In this document: in pieces, positions 26,004-33,979 of the stretch | Position numbering within the stretch: position 1 is the stretch's first letter | Layout of the letters: every line of letters begins with the position of its first letter | From: Streptomyces griseocarneus | GTDB lineage: Bacteria > Actinomycetota > Actinomycetes > Streptomycetales > Streptomycetaceae | Reading direction: 5' to 3' | Assembly: GCA_003674045.1 (NCBI GenBank) | Contig: PENC01000022.1 | Coordinates: 1-64,000 of the forward strand | Length of the DNA stretch: 64,000 bases | Made by a program: the position numbers and the translations under genes | Notes under the pieces: generated by a model | What the model was told of the DNA's origin: nothing | The model's database searches: none | The model's input: the letters and a program-made list of their open reading frames with translations, nothing else

Positions 26004-27289
26004 GAATCGGCATCATGGGAGACGGCATCTCCGGACTCCACCTCGCGCTGCGCCTGCAGCAACTGGGCATCGACGCCACCCTCTTCGGAGCCAGGTCACC
26101 CGAGGCCGTGCGAAACGGCCGGGCGCTCAACTTCGTCGTGCGCTCGGGCAGCACCCGCCGTCGCGAGGCCCTGCTCGGCGTCGACCACTGGACCTCACCC
26201 GACACCCTGGCCGAGGCCCGGACCGTCGTGGTCCACGGCCCGGAGCCGCTGAGCTTCCGCGCCGACCCGCACCCCGCCTACAGCGTGGTGGACTTCCGGC
26301 TCTACCTGCCCGCGCTCGTCGAGACGTACATCGCACGCGGCGGCCGGCACGTCGTCACGGACCTCACCGCCCGGACGGCCCACGACGCGGCCTGTGACCA
26401 CGACCTGGTCGTCGTCGCCGGTGGCAGGGCGGCCGGTGAACTCTTCCCGCGCGACCCCGGACGCTCCCCGTTCGACGCGCCCCAGCGGATCCTGTGCGGG
26501 GGGCTCTACCGGGGTGTCGGCGAGGCCGTTCCCCGGGCCATCGAGTTCCACGTCATGCCCGGCGTCGGCGAGGTCCTGCGGATGCCCTTCCACTGCGCGG
26601 ACGGCCGCGTCGACGTCCTCGGCCTCGAGGCCGTTCCCGGCGGCCCCCTCGAACCGGTCTGCCGTATCCCCTACGACGCCGACCCCGCGCGCTTCCACTC
26701 CGCCGTGCTCGACGCGCTCCACCGCCACGTGCCCGACCTGCGCGAGCGCGTCGACGAACGGGCCTTCCGGCTCAACCGGCCGACCGACCTGGTGCAGGGC
26801 GGGATCGTGCCGGTGGTACGCCGGGCCTGGCGGGCCCTGACCGACGACACGTACGCCTTCGCGGTGGGGGACGCCTGGATCGTCAACGACCCCATCACCG
26901 CGCAGGGCGCCAACCTCGGCTCCCACTGCGCCCTGGAGACCGCCGAGGCCATCGCCGCCGGTCCGCCCTACGACGAGGCCTTCTGCCGGGCCACCGAGGA
27001 ACGGATGCGGCCCTACGCCGACAGCGTCGTGCGGTGGACCGCCGACTTCCTGCGCCCGCCCAGCCCCCAGCTCCTCGACATCTTCCGGGCGGCGGACGCC
27101 GACCCGGCGGTGGGCGCGGCCTTCGCCGCCAACTTCGACGACCCCCCGGCCATGTGGCACAGCATCGCCGACCCCGAGCACACCGCGGCCTTCCTCGCCG
27201 GGGCGCGCTCGCGGCCCGCCGCACCGGCCTCCTCCACCGTCGCCGTCGCGGCGACCGGCAGCCAAGGACACTCCCGTGGGCAGACTTGA
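26000..27289 (+). CDS. Styrene monooxygenase-like FAD-dependent oxygenase
   Basis: A 429-residue single-component flavoprotein resembling styrene/indole monooxygenase oxygenase subunits (StyA). The Rossmann motif IGIMGDGISGLHLA is at the N-terminus, the mid region has FRADPHPAYSVVDFRLYLP, and the second flavin motif GDAWIVNDPITAQGANLGSH is near residue 295. StyA-type enzymes take FADH2 from a separate reductase and epoxidise a vinyl-arene double bond; a styryl or cinnamoyl-type intermediate would be a natural substrate here. ATGA overlap with the ligase stop and a 14-base overlap with the next gene show it is part of the operon. Confidence 0.82.
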   Translation: MRIGIMGDGISGLHLALRLQQLGIDATLFGARSPEAVRNGRALNFVVRSGSTRRREALLGVDHWTSPDTLAEARTVVVHGPEPLSFRADPHPAYSVVDFRLYLPALVETYIARGGRHVVTDLTARTAHDAACDHDLVVVAGGRAAGELFPRDPGRSPFDAPQRILCGGLYRGVGEAVPRAIEFHVMPGVGEVLRMPFHCADGRVDVLGLEAVPGGPLEPVCRIPYDADPARFHSAVLDALHRHVPDLRERVDERAFRLNRPTDLVQGGIVPVVRRAWRALTDDTYAFAVGDAWIVNDPITAQGANLGSHCALETAEAIAAGPPYDEAFCRATEERMRPYADSVVRWTADFLRPPSPQLLDIFRAADADPAVGAAFAANFDDPPAMWHSIADPEHTAAFLAGARSRPAAPASSTVAVAATGSQGHSRGQT

Positions 27290-28046
27290 CCGCAAGACCG
27301 TCCTGATCAGCGGCTCCAGCAACGGGATCGGCAGGGCGGCGGCCCTGGAATTCGCCAAGGAGGGCGCCCGGGTCGTCGGGTGCGGGCGCGATCCCGTCGC
27401 CGCCGCCGAGACCGTCCGCCTGGTCAAGGAGGCGGGCGGCGAGATGATCTCGCTCGCGCCGGTCGACCTGTCCACCCGGGACGGGGCCCGGAGCTGGATC
27501 GACTTCGCGCTGTGCGCATACGGCGGCTTCGACGTCCTGTGCAACAACGCCTCGTCGCTCCGCAACGCGCCGTTCGCCCGGCTGGCCCCGGAGGACTGGC
27601 ACCACACCATCCGCAACGAACTCGACCTCGTGTACCTGTCCACCCGGGCCGCCTGGCCGCACCTGGTCGACCGGGGCGGCGGAGTCGTCCTCAACATCGC
27701 GTCCATCTCCGGCTCGCGCGGTGTGCTGTTCGTCCAGCAGGCCGCGCACGGCGCGGCGAAGGGCGGGGTCATCGCGCTGACCCGCCACCTGTGCGGCGCC
27801 GGGGGCGCACACGGGATCCGGGTCAATTCCATCAGTCCCGGGCTGATCCGCACCCGCGCCACGGCGCCCCATATCGACGACCCGGACGGCGGGGTGCCCA
27901 CCCTGCTGAAGAGCATCCCGGCCGGCCGGGTGGGCGAGCCCGAAGAAGTGGCCAGACTCGCGGCGTTCCTCGCCTCCGACGACGCGGCCTACATCACCGG
28001 GGCGGACTTCGTCATCGACGGCGGCGTCAGCGCCATGGCGGGCTGA
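27276..28046 (+). CDS. SDR family oxidoreductase with His in place of the catalytic Tyr
   Basis: A 256-residue classical SDR by length and pattern: cofactor motif SGSSNGIG, CNNAS in place of the usual NNAG, Ser at 143/145 (IASISGS), and C-terminal HGIRVNSISPGLIRTRA. The catalytic YxxxK is changed: the sequence is AAHGAAKGG, so residue 158 is His (codon CAC) with Lys162 retained. A ketoreductase for the KS-CLF product is the contextual expectation, but the missing Tyr suggests altered chemistry or a non-reductive role. It starts at GTG 27276, inside the end of the monooxygenase gene. Confidence 0.88.
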   Translation: MGRLDRKTVLISGSSNGIGRAAALEFAKEGARVVGCGRDPVAAAETVRLVKEAGGEMISLAPVDLSTRDGARSWIDFALCAYGGFDVLCNNASSLRNAPFARLAPEDWHHTIRNELDLVYLSTRAAWPHLVDRGGGVVLNIASISGSRGVLFVQQAAHGAAKGGVIALTRHLCGAGGAHGIRVNSISPGLIRTRATAPHIDDPDGGVPTLLKSIPAGRVGEPEEVARLAAFLASDDAAYITGADFVIDGGVSAMAG

Positions 28047-28145
28047 CGCCGAGGACTGCGCGAACGGCGCGAACGGGCGGCACGCAGGCCCCGAGGAGCA
28101 CACCAGCCGCGGCCACCGCGGGAACGAACCGGCAGGAGGACCGCC

Positions 28146-29768
28146 ATGCCCGATCAGCACGTCGGCCGCGCCCCAGCGGCACAGCAGCTCCCGAAGCCGG
28201 GCACCGGCCGCCGCACCGCCGAGCGGCCCATGACCGGCGAGGAATACCTCGCGAGCCTGCGCGACGGCCGCGAGGTATGGATCTACGGCGAGCGCGTCGA
28301 GGACGTCACCACCCACCCGGCCTTCCACAACAGCGCCCGGACGCTCGCCTGGCTCTACGACGCCCTGCACGACCCCTCCGCCCAGGACACACTCACCACG
28401 GACACCGACTCGGGCGGCACCTTCACCCACCCGTTCTTCCGCGCGCCGCGCGGTACGGACGACCTCCGCGCCGCACGCGACGCCATCGCGGCCTGGCAGC
28501 GCATGACCTACGGCTGGATGGGCCGCACCCCGGACTACAAGGCATCCTTCCTCGCCACGCTGGGCGGGGACCCGGACTGCTACGCCCCCTTCGCCGAGAA
28601 CGCCCGGCACTGGTACGCGCGCGCCCAGAACCGGGTCCTCTTCCTCAGCCACGCTCTCGTCAACCCTCCGGTGAGCCGCCACACGGCCCCCGGCCAGGGC
28701 CCCGGCATCTGCGTGCGCGTCGAGGACGACACGGACGCGGGAATCGTCGTCAGCGGCGCCAAAGGGGTGGCCACCGGGGCGGCACTCACCCAGTACGCGT
28801 TCGTCGGCCACACCGGTCCGGGACCGGACGACCCGGCCCTGGCCGTCTCCTTCATCGCGCCGATGAACACCCCGGGCCTCAAGGTCATCTGCCGTGCCAG
28901 CTACGAGAAGCAGGCCGGCCGGACGGGCAGCCCCTTCGACTATCCGCTGTCCAGCCGGTTCGACGAGAACGACGCCCTCCTCGTCTTCGACCACGCGCTC
29001 ATCCCCTGGTCGAACGTGCTGATCCACCGCGACATCGACCGGGCCGGGGCGTTCGCCCACCGCAGCGGATTCCTGCCCCGGTTCCTCTTCCACAGCGCCG
29101 TCCGCATGTCCGTCAAGCTCGACTTCCTGTGCGGACTGCTCCTCAAGGCCGTTCACAGCAACGGCAGCGACGTGCACCGCGCCGTACAGTCCGGCGTCGG
29201 CGAGGCACTCGCCTGGCGGCACACCGTCCACGCCCTGGTCACCGCCATGACCGAGCGGACCGAACCATGGGCGGGGGAGTACGTCCACCCCCACCTGCAC
29301 CCTTGCTTCGCCTACCGCGTACTGGCCCCCACCGCCTACAGCACCGTCAAACAGCTCATCGAACGCCTCGTCGCCAGCCCCCTCATCGGCCTCACCTCCC
29401 ACGCCGACGACTTCCGCGCCCCCGAACTGCGCCCCTACCTGGACACCTACCTCCGCGGTGCCGACGGGACCGGCTCCGAACAGCGCGTCAAGCTGATGAA
29501 ACTGGTGTGGGACAGCGTCGGCAGCGAGTTCGCGAGCCGCCACGAGCTCTACGAGAGCCTCCACGCCGCCAACCCCGAGGTCACCCGGTTCGAGACCTAC
29601 CGGTCCGCGTCCCGCACCGGACTCCGTGACGAACTGTGCGATCTCGTCGACACGTGCATGTCCGACTACGACACCGGTGGGTGGACCGTCCCGTACCTGC
29701 GGGCCCGCGACGGCCGCCAGGAGCCGATGGCCGACAGGCCGCGCAGGCAGTGCCGTCCCGCCGAGTAG
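28146..29768 (+). CDS. 4-hydroxyphenylacetate 3-hydroxylase (HpaB) family monooxygenase
   Basis: A 540-residue FADH2-dependent phenol ortho-hydroxylase of the acyl-CoA-dehydrogenase-like fold. Family marks: MTGEEYLASLRDGREVWIYG, VTTHPAFHNSARTLAWLYDA, LHDP, and the flavin/substrate region SGAKGVATGAALTQYAFVG. Known relatives convert 4-hydroxyphenylacetate or 4-coumarate to the catechol. After an ammonia-lyase, 3-hydroxylation of coumarate to caffeate (free or carrier-bound) is the best guess. AGGAGG precedes ATG 28146. It follows the SDR by about 100 bp, the only sizeable gap in the operon. It needs a flavin reductase, probably the one at 17239. Confidence 0.88.
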   Translation: MPDQHVGRAPAAQQLPKPGTGRRTAERPMTGEEYLASLRDGREVWIYGERVEDVTTHPAFHNSARTLAWLYDALHDPSAQDTLTTDTDSGGTFTHPFFRAPRGTDDLRAARDAIAAWQRMTYGWMGRTPDYKASFLATLGGDPDCYAPFAENARHWYARAQNRVLFLSHALVNPPVSRHTAPGQGPGICVRVEDDTDAGIVVSGAKGVATGAALTQYAFVGHTGPGPDDPALAVSFIAPMNTPGLKVICRASYEKQAGRTGSPFDYPLSSRFDENDALLVFDHALIPWSNVLIHRDIDRAGAFAHRSGFLPRFLFHSAVRMSVKLDFLCGLLLKAVHSNGSDVHRAVQSGVGEALAWRHTVHALVTAMTERTEPWAGEYVHPHLHPCFAYRVLAPTAYSTVKQLIERLVASPLIGLTSHADDFRAPELRPYLDTYLRGADGTGSEQRVKLMKLVWDSVGSEFASRHELYESLHAANPEVTRFETYRSASRTGLRDELCDLVDTCMSDYDTGGWTVPYLRARDGRQEPMADRPRRQCRPAE

Positions 29769-30360
29769 TGAGGGCGTCAAGATCGGCTCAGCTACTTGCG
29801 TCGATATGCAAGTAGGGGCACACTCGTGGATGTGTGAAGAAGGCACCTCGTTCGGTGAGGCGTCTGTACGGACACAGGCCACTGACCCCACGACGTCGAG
29901 AGACGCCCAGGGTCAGGACAGGTCTCCCCGGCGTAAGGGGTGACTCCAAGTGGCTTCCCTCTCGGAGGGATTACGCCGTGCAGTGCCAAAGCTCTGACGA
30001 GTTGGGGTGAGCCGGCCGTTCGGGCCGGTCCGCTCCTTGCCGTGTCCGTTACGGCGCCCGCGTGCGCTCCGGCCGGGAGGAGGCGAGAGACATGGATTGC
30101 GGTCCCAGCAGTCCGGGCCACAGTAGCCCCCACCTCCGCCTGTCCTCGTTCTGTTCCGGCACGCGGTAATCACCTCTTCCGCACGTACACGCGCCACCGC
30201 CCTGGCATCCGCACGGCCGGATGCCGTACCCGGGCCGTTGTTCTGCGTGCTCACGGGGTGAATCGCCGCCTCGTGCCCGAAACCTCCCCATCGGGGGAAC
30301 GGGAGGCCCGCAAGGGCCGAGTTGACGATCACCGACTGCCCAAGAAGAAGGGAGGGCACC
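29769..30360. other. 592-bp non-coding stretch after the HpaB gene
   Basis: Less GC-biased than the flanking genes. Holds an inverted repeat (29792-29815) just after the HpaB stop, and toward its end the ribosome binding site GGGAGG of the next small gene. Open frames here have no recognisable protein features. It probably separates the aryl-polyketide-like operon from an unrelated locus. Confidence 0.5.
29792..29815. terminator. Inverted repeat downstream of HpaB, candidate terminator
   Basis: CTACTTGC, 8-base loop, GCAAGTAG: a perfect 8-bp stem 24 bp after the HpaB stop codon. No T run follows. The modest GC of the stem makes an operator site equally possible. Confidence 0.4.
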
Positions 30361-30684
30361 ATGCGCCTTCTCCCGCCCCGCGTCGAGCGCCCCGCGCCGA
30401 CCCGCCGGTGCCCGCACGCCACCAGCCGCAACCGCTGCCCGGAATACACCTGCCCCCACGTGAGTCTGGCGCTGGGTGACGGCCCGGAGCGGACCTACCG
30501 GCTGGACGACCCCGGCAGCTGCTCCCGGCCCTATGCCGCACACGCCGCGTACGACCCGTGGGTGCACCTCGCCTACATCCTCGCCCAGCAGGGCCGCGAC
30601 GCCTACTGGCTCTCCCGCTTCACCGGTCTGCCGCTGTCCGCCGCGCACCGCATCGCCGGGGCGGCCGCGCTGTCCCGCGCCTGA
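30361..30684 (+). CDS. Hypothetical protein (small, Cys/His-containing)
   Basis: A 107-residue protein of unknown function. It starts at ATG 30361 behind GGGAGG. The first half has four Cys and several His and Arg (RCPHATSRNRCPEYTCPHVS), which could bind a metal. The second half, WVHLAYILAQQGRDAYWLSR, looks helical. It heads a co-oriented group with another small protein and a winged-helix regulator. I do not recognise a family. Confidence 0.55.
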   Translation: MRLLPPRVERPAPTRRCPHATSRNRCPEYTCPHVSLALGDGPERTYRLDDPGSCSRPYAAHAAYDPWVHLAYILAQQGRDAYWLSRFTGLPLSAAHRIAGAAALSRA

Positions 30685-30775
30685 CCGCGCCTTCCCGCAC
30701 CACATCATCCTTCCGCCAGCCCTCGGCCGCGCCCTGCCTTCCCCCGGGAGCGCCGCCTTACGGAGGTGACACCGC

Positions 30776-31057
30776 ATGTCCGTCCTCGCCGTCATTCACA
30801 CGAGCGTTCTCGCGCACCGCGAACGCCGTACGGCCACTCGCCGGCCCGGCACCGTCCGGGACGCCGTCGCCGCGTTCGCGCGCCGTATCGCCGACAGTCC
30901 CCTCGACAGCACCGTCCTGCGCGCGGCCCCTGCTCCGGCACCGGTCTCCCGGGCCGTCCGGGACGACCGGCACGCATGCCCGCACGCCCACTGGCGCATG
31001 GTCACCGACCCCGAGGGGCGGCGACACCTCGAAGCGGCCTGGCACCTCGCCCACTGA
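30776..31057 (+). CDS. Hypothetical small protein
   Basis: A 93-residue Arg/Ala-rich protein (SVLAVIHTSVLAHRERRTATRR at the N-terminus in two parts, WRMVTDPEGRRHLEAAWHLA at the C-terminus). A strong GGAGGTGA lies upstream of ATG 30776. It sits between a small Cys-rich protein and a winged-helix regulator, all on the plus strand. No recognisable domain; coding status rests on the ribosome binding site and codon bias. Confidence 0.5.
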   Translation: MSVLAVIHTSVLAHRERRTATRRPGTVRDAVAAFARRIADSPLDSTVLRAAPAPAPVSRAVRDDRHACPHAHWRMVTDPEGRRHLEAAWHLAH

Positions 31058-31095
31058 CCAACCAGTTCTCCTGGAAACAGAGAGGAGACTCCGGG

Positions 31096-31809
31096 ATGTT
31101 CTTTCCGGCCGGTCTGCTGCGGGAAACCGTCGAGCGTCTCATCGCCGATGCCCCGTACGCGGCTGTCAACGCTCCCCTGCACGGCGTCGCGCACGTCATG
31201 TGCGACGCGGTGGACGAACCTCGTGTGCGGGCCCGGCTCACCCAGGCCCTGACCGGTCCCGACGTGCTCCTGACGGAGATGTCCAGCCGGAGCGAAACGC
31301 CCGGCTCCGCACTCCTGGAAGCCGCCTTCGACACCCAGGGCCCCATCACCCCTGCCCTGTCGCAACTGCTCTCCCTCGTCTGGCTGGAGCCCGCGGTCAG
31401 CGACCTGCACTGGCACCTGGACCACCGGCCGCCGACGGTCCCCGACGACGCGGAGCCGCCGCACGCGCCGGTGCACCGTACGGGCGGCCTCGTCCTCGAC
31501 CTCGAGCACCGCACGATCTCGGTGGACGGCCGACCGGTCAGGCTGACCTGCATGGAGTTCGAACTCCTCGCCCACCTCGTCACGCACCCCCGGCGTTTCC
31601 ACAACCACGAGCAGTTGACGGAGCTGGTCTGGCAGCGCTCCGCCGCCGACGAGAAACGCACGGTCGACACCCACATCGCCCGCTTGCGGCGCAAGCTCGG
31701 CGCCCGTTACGCCACCGTCCTCACGGACGCGGGGGAGGTGGGGTACGCGTTCGAGCCGTCGAACGCGACGTCGGGCGATGTGTGGCGTGTGGCCGGTTCT
31801 GAGTCGTGA
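31096..31809 (+). CDS. Winged-helix transcriptional regulator (OmpR/PhoB-type DNA-binding domain, no receiver)
   Basis: A 237-residue protein. The C-terminal 95 residues form an OmpR-type winged helix (VHRTGGLVLDLEHRTISVDG, then LTCMEFELLAHLVTHPRRFH and VDTHIARLRRKLG). The N-terminal 130 residues lack the aspartate pocket of a response-regulator receiver and contain no domain I can name, so it is probably an orphan, phosphorylation-independent regulator. ATG 31096 is preceded by GGAG at 8 bases. The region to the next gene is 120 bp. Confidence 0.83.
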   Translation: MFFPAGLLRETVERLIADAPYAAVNAPLHGVAHVMCDAVDEPRVRARLTQALTGPDVLLTEMSSRSETPGSALLEAAFDTQGPITPALSQLLSLVWLEPAVSDLHWHLDHRPPTVPDDAEPPHAPVHRTGGLVLDLEHRTISVDGRPVRLTCMEFELLAHLVTHPRRFHNHEQLTELVWQRSAADEKRTVDTHIARLRRKLGARYATVLTDAGEVGYAFEPSNATSGDVWRVAGSES

Positions 31810-31929
31810 GGGCGAGGGGGCGTGCAACCCCTCCGGGGAGCGGAGTGTCTGTATGGGCACGGAGACGGCCGTCCCGCGTACGCCCGATGCATCGGCACCA
31901 CACGACTTGCGACTTCTACGGAGGACACA

Positions 31930-32379
31930 GTGAAACGTGCTGTACGTACCCGCGTTGCGGGAGCCGCGCTGATCACCGCCGCCATGACCGCCACCGCGCT
32001 GGTGGCGGGCACCGGCACGTCCGTCGCCGCCCCGGCCCGCGCCGCCACGTACAACCACGAGTGCGGCACCGGATACAAGCAGGTCAACCAGATACCGATC
32101 CCGGACCGCGGGACGGTCTACCTGGCCTACAACGCCGCCAGCGGAAAGAACTGCGTGGTCACCAAGCGGAACAGCTCGACCGGTTCGCCGCTGTGGGTGG
32201 GCTCCTGGATCCAGCGCAACACGGAGCTGAAGTCGAAGCAGGAACAGTACGGCCTCTTCACCTCGTACGCCGGGCCGGTCTACCTGGACGCCAAGGGTAA
32301 GTGCGTCGACTGGGGCGGCGAGATCGACGGCTACGTCGTGGCCCGCTACAAGACCAACTGCGCTGCTCTGGCCCCCTGA
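31930..32379 (+). CDS. Spore-associated protein A (SapA)-like secreted protein
   Basis: A 149-residue secreted protein with a classic signal peptide (basic KRAVRTR, then a hydrophobic core, cleaved around VAAPARAA). The mature part contains YNHECGTGYKQVNQIPI, VYLAYNAASGKNCVV and TSYAGPVYLDAKGKCVDWGG, with four Cys likely in two disulfides. This pattern fits the Streptomyces spore-associated SapA family, whose molecular role is unknown. GTG 31930 follows GGAGG. Expression during sporulation is plausible from the family but not visible here. Confidence 0.82.
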   Translation: MKRAVRTRVAGAALITAAMTATALVAGTGTSVAAPARAATYNHECGTGYKQVNQIPIPDRGTVYLAYNAASGKNCVVTKRNSSTGSPLWVGSWIQRNTELKSKQEQYGLFTSYAGPVYLDAKGKCVDWGGEIDGYVVARYKTNCAALAP

Positions 32380-32477
32380 TCCGGCACCGGGACGATCAGC
32401 GCCGGGGGCAGGACACCACGCCCGGCGCTGGTCGGTGAACGGGTCTCCTTCAGGGGGCCCGCCGGGCAGCTCCGTTC

Positions 32478-33026
32478 GAGGGCGAGGGCGTTCCGCCCGA
32501 CGTATCGGCTTCGCGGATGAGCCGCTTCGCCGACTTCGCTCTTCCCGAAGGCGACCGCCGCTGCTACCGAACGGGCGACTTGGGCCGCCTCCATGAGGAC
32601 GGCAGGCTGGAATTCCTCGGCCGACTCGATCAACAGGTGAAGATCCGGGGGGCACCGGATCGAACTCGGCGATATCGAGGCGGCATTCGCATCGCATCCG
32701 GCAGCACGCGAGGCAGTCGCCGTCCTCCTGCCCGGGGACGAGAGCACGGGCCGCCCCGCGGAAGTCGGCCTGGCCCTCGTCCTCGCCCCGGGCCGACAGG
32801 CGACCTCACGTGAACTGCGCAAGTGGGCGGCGGAAAAGATCCCCCGAGCCTGGTCGCCCGGCCGGATCACGGTCATGGACCGTTTGCCGCGCACCCCGCG
32901 GGCAAGACGGACCGGCTCGCCTTACGGGAACAACTTGCCGCGGATGCCAGGCCCGATGACCGCCGGACGCACCGTCACGGGAAACGGCCTCGCGTCGCGG
33001 ACCGGGACATCGATCGCGATTCGTGA
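32478..33026 (+). pseudogene. Remnant of an NRPS adenylation domain (C-terminal part), two frameshifts
   Basis: Three successive frames together encode the end of an amino-acid adenylation domain. Frame 1 has the A7 motif YRTGDLGR and GRLEFLGRLDQQVKIRG. It breaks at six G (32647-32652), after which frame 2 continues HRIELGDIEAAFASHPAARE and later TSRELRKWAAEKIPRAW. That breaks again near 32900, where frame 3 gives the A10 motif GKTDRLALREQL and ends at 33026. The first break needs one G removed and the second one added. No A1-A6 motifs and no thiolation or condensation domain are present, so this is a decayed fragment even if the indels were read errors. Confidence 0.75.
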
Positions 33027-33129
33027 TGACTGCGGTCGCGGATTGTTCCTTGATCAGCCTCGTGCCTGCGGCTTGACTTCGTGGTGGGCGGAGAGACCAC
33101 CCGAATGCAGCGGAAGGACGGAACACCTC

Positions 33130-33543
33130 ATGACGAGCATCGGACCCAAGGACGTGGTGCGGCGTTACTTCGAGGCACTGGCGGCCGGCGACCAGGAGGC
33201 GATCCGGGACTCCTGGGCCGAGGACGGCAGCTGCTGGTACGGCGGCGACCTGCCGATCTCCGGCACGTGGCAGGGCCGGGAGCAGGTGATCAACGGGTTC
33301 CTGGCGACCGCCTTCGCCCACCTGGACCCGGACCGGGAGATCGGCGTGCGGGTCACCAACGTCTTCGGCGAGGGGGAGCAGGTGCTCGTCGAGTGGGACT
33401 CCTGGGCGACCGGCAGGACCGGCAGGCCGTACCACGAGAAGAACATCGGCGTCTTCGTCGTCCGCGACGGAAAGATCGTCACCATGCGCGAGTACGCCGA
33501 CACCCAGCACTGGGAGCGCGCGCTGGTCGCCGATCCCGCCTGA
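33130..33543 (+). CDS. Nuclear transport factor 2 (SnoaL-like) family protein
   Basis: A 137-residue alpha+beta barrel protein of the NTF2/SnoaL type: VVRRYFEALAAGDQEAIRDS at the N-terminus, WAEDGSCWYGGD, and the C-terminal EKNIGVFVVRDGKIVTMREY. Such proteins act as small isomerases, cyclases or ligand-binding proteins; no substrate can be named. It follows the NRPS relic and stands alone. Confidence 0.85.
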   Translation: MTSIGPKDVVRRYFEALAAGDQEAIRDSWAEDGSCWYGGDLPISGTWQGREQVINGFLATAFAHLDPDREIGVRVTNVFGEGEQVLVEWDSWATGRTGRPYHEKNIGVFVVRDGKIVTMREYADTQHWERALVADPA

Positions 33544-33979
33544 ACCGGATCGGGGCGCCCGGTACGTGGGGGTGACGGCCGCCCACTGCCACGGTTCCGG
33601 TGATTCCGCGCTCAGCTCCACGCCCCGCTCCGTCATGCGCCTGCGTGCTGTTGTGCCCTCTGCCACGTCCTCCCGTCGGCAGGCAGGCTCATATGGCACA
33701 CTCCCGACGCGCGCCGGCGGAGGCGATGCATGCCGTCCTGGTTGACCAAGACCTCCCGTACTGCTGATCGGCGCAGGTGGAGGCTGCCCGTATGGGCGGC
33801 GGTCCCGGCGCTGCGGCGCCGTCGTCGCGGTGGCCGAGTACGTGCGAGGCGGCCTGGGCCCCTCAGGATGCTCGCGAACGGTGCCGCGATCGCGCTCATG
33901 GGCACCATCGCGCGGGCTTCCCCCCCCGCCGCGGCGAGCTGTCCGCGACGACGCAGAACTGCGGAATGTCCGGCAGGAG
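33544..33979. other. 436-bp stretch with possible frameshifted N-terminus of the next gene
   Basis: No complete gene. Reading from ATG 33730, alternating frames give pieces that would make sense as one N-terminal region: WRLPVWAAVPALRR, then VVAVAEYVRGGLGPSG in another frame, then MLANGAAIALMGTIARA back in the first, and finally PPPPRRAVRDDAELRNVRQE after a run of eight C (33920-33927). This suggests the membrane protein at 33980 once began near 33730 and has suffered several indels. Confidence 0.4.

Noticed and set aside
29940..30479. 179-codon frame overlapping the start of the small Cys-rich gene
   Set aside because: Its codon usage and position fit a shadow; the frame starting at 30361 has a strong ribosome binding site.
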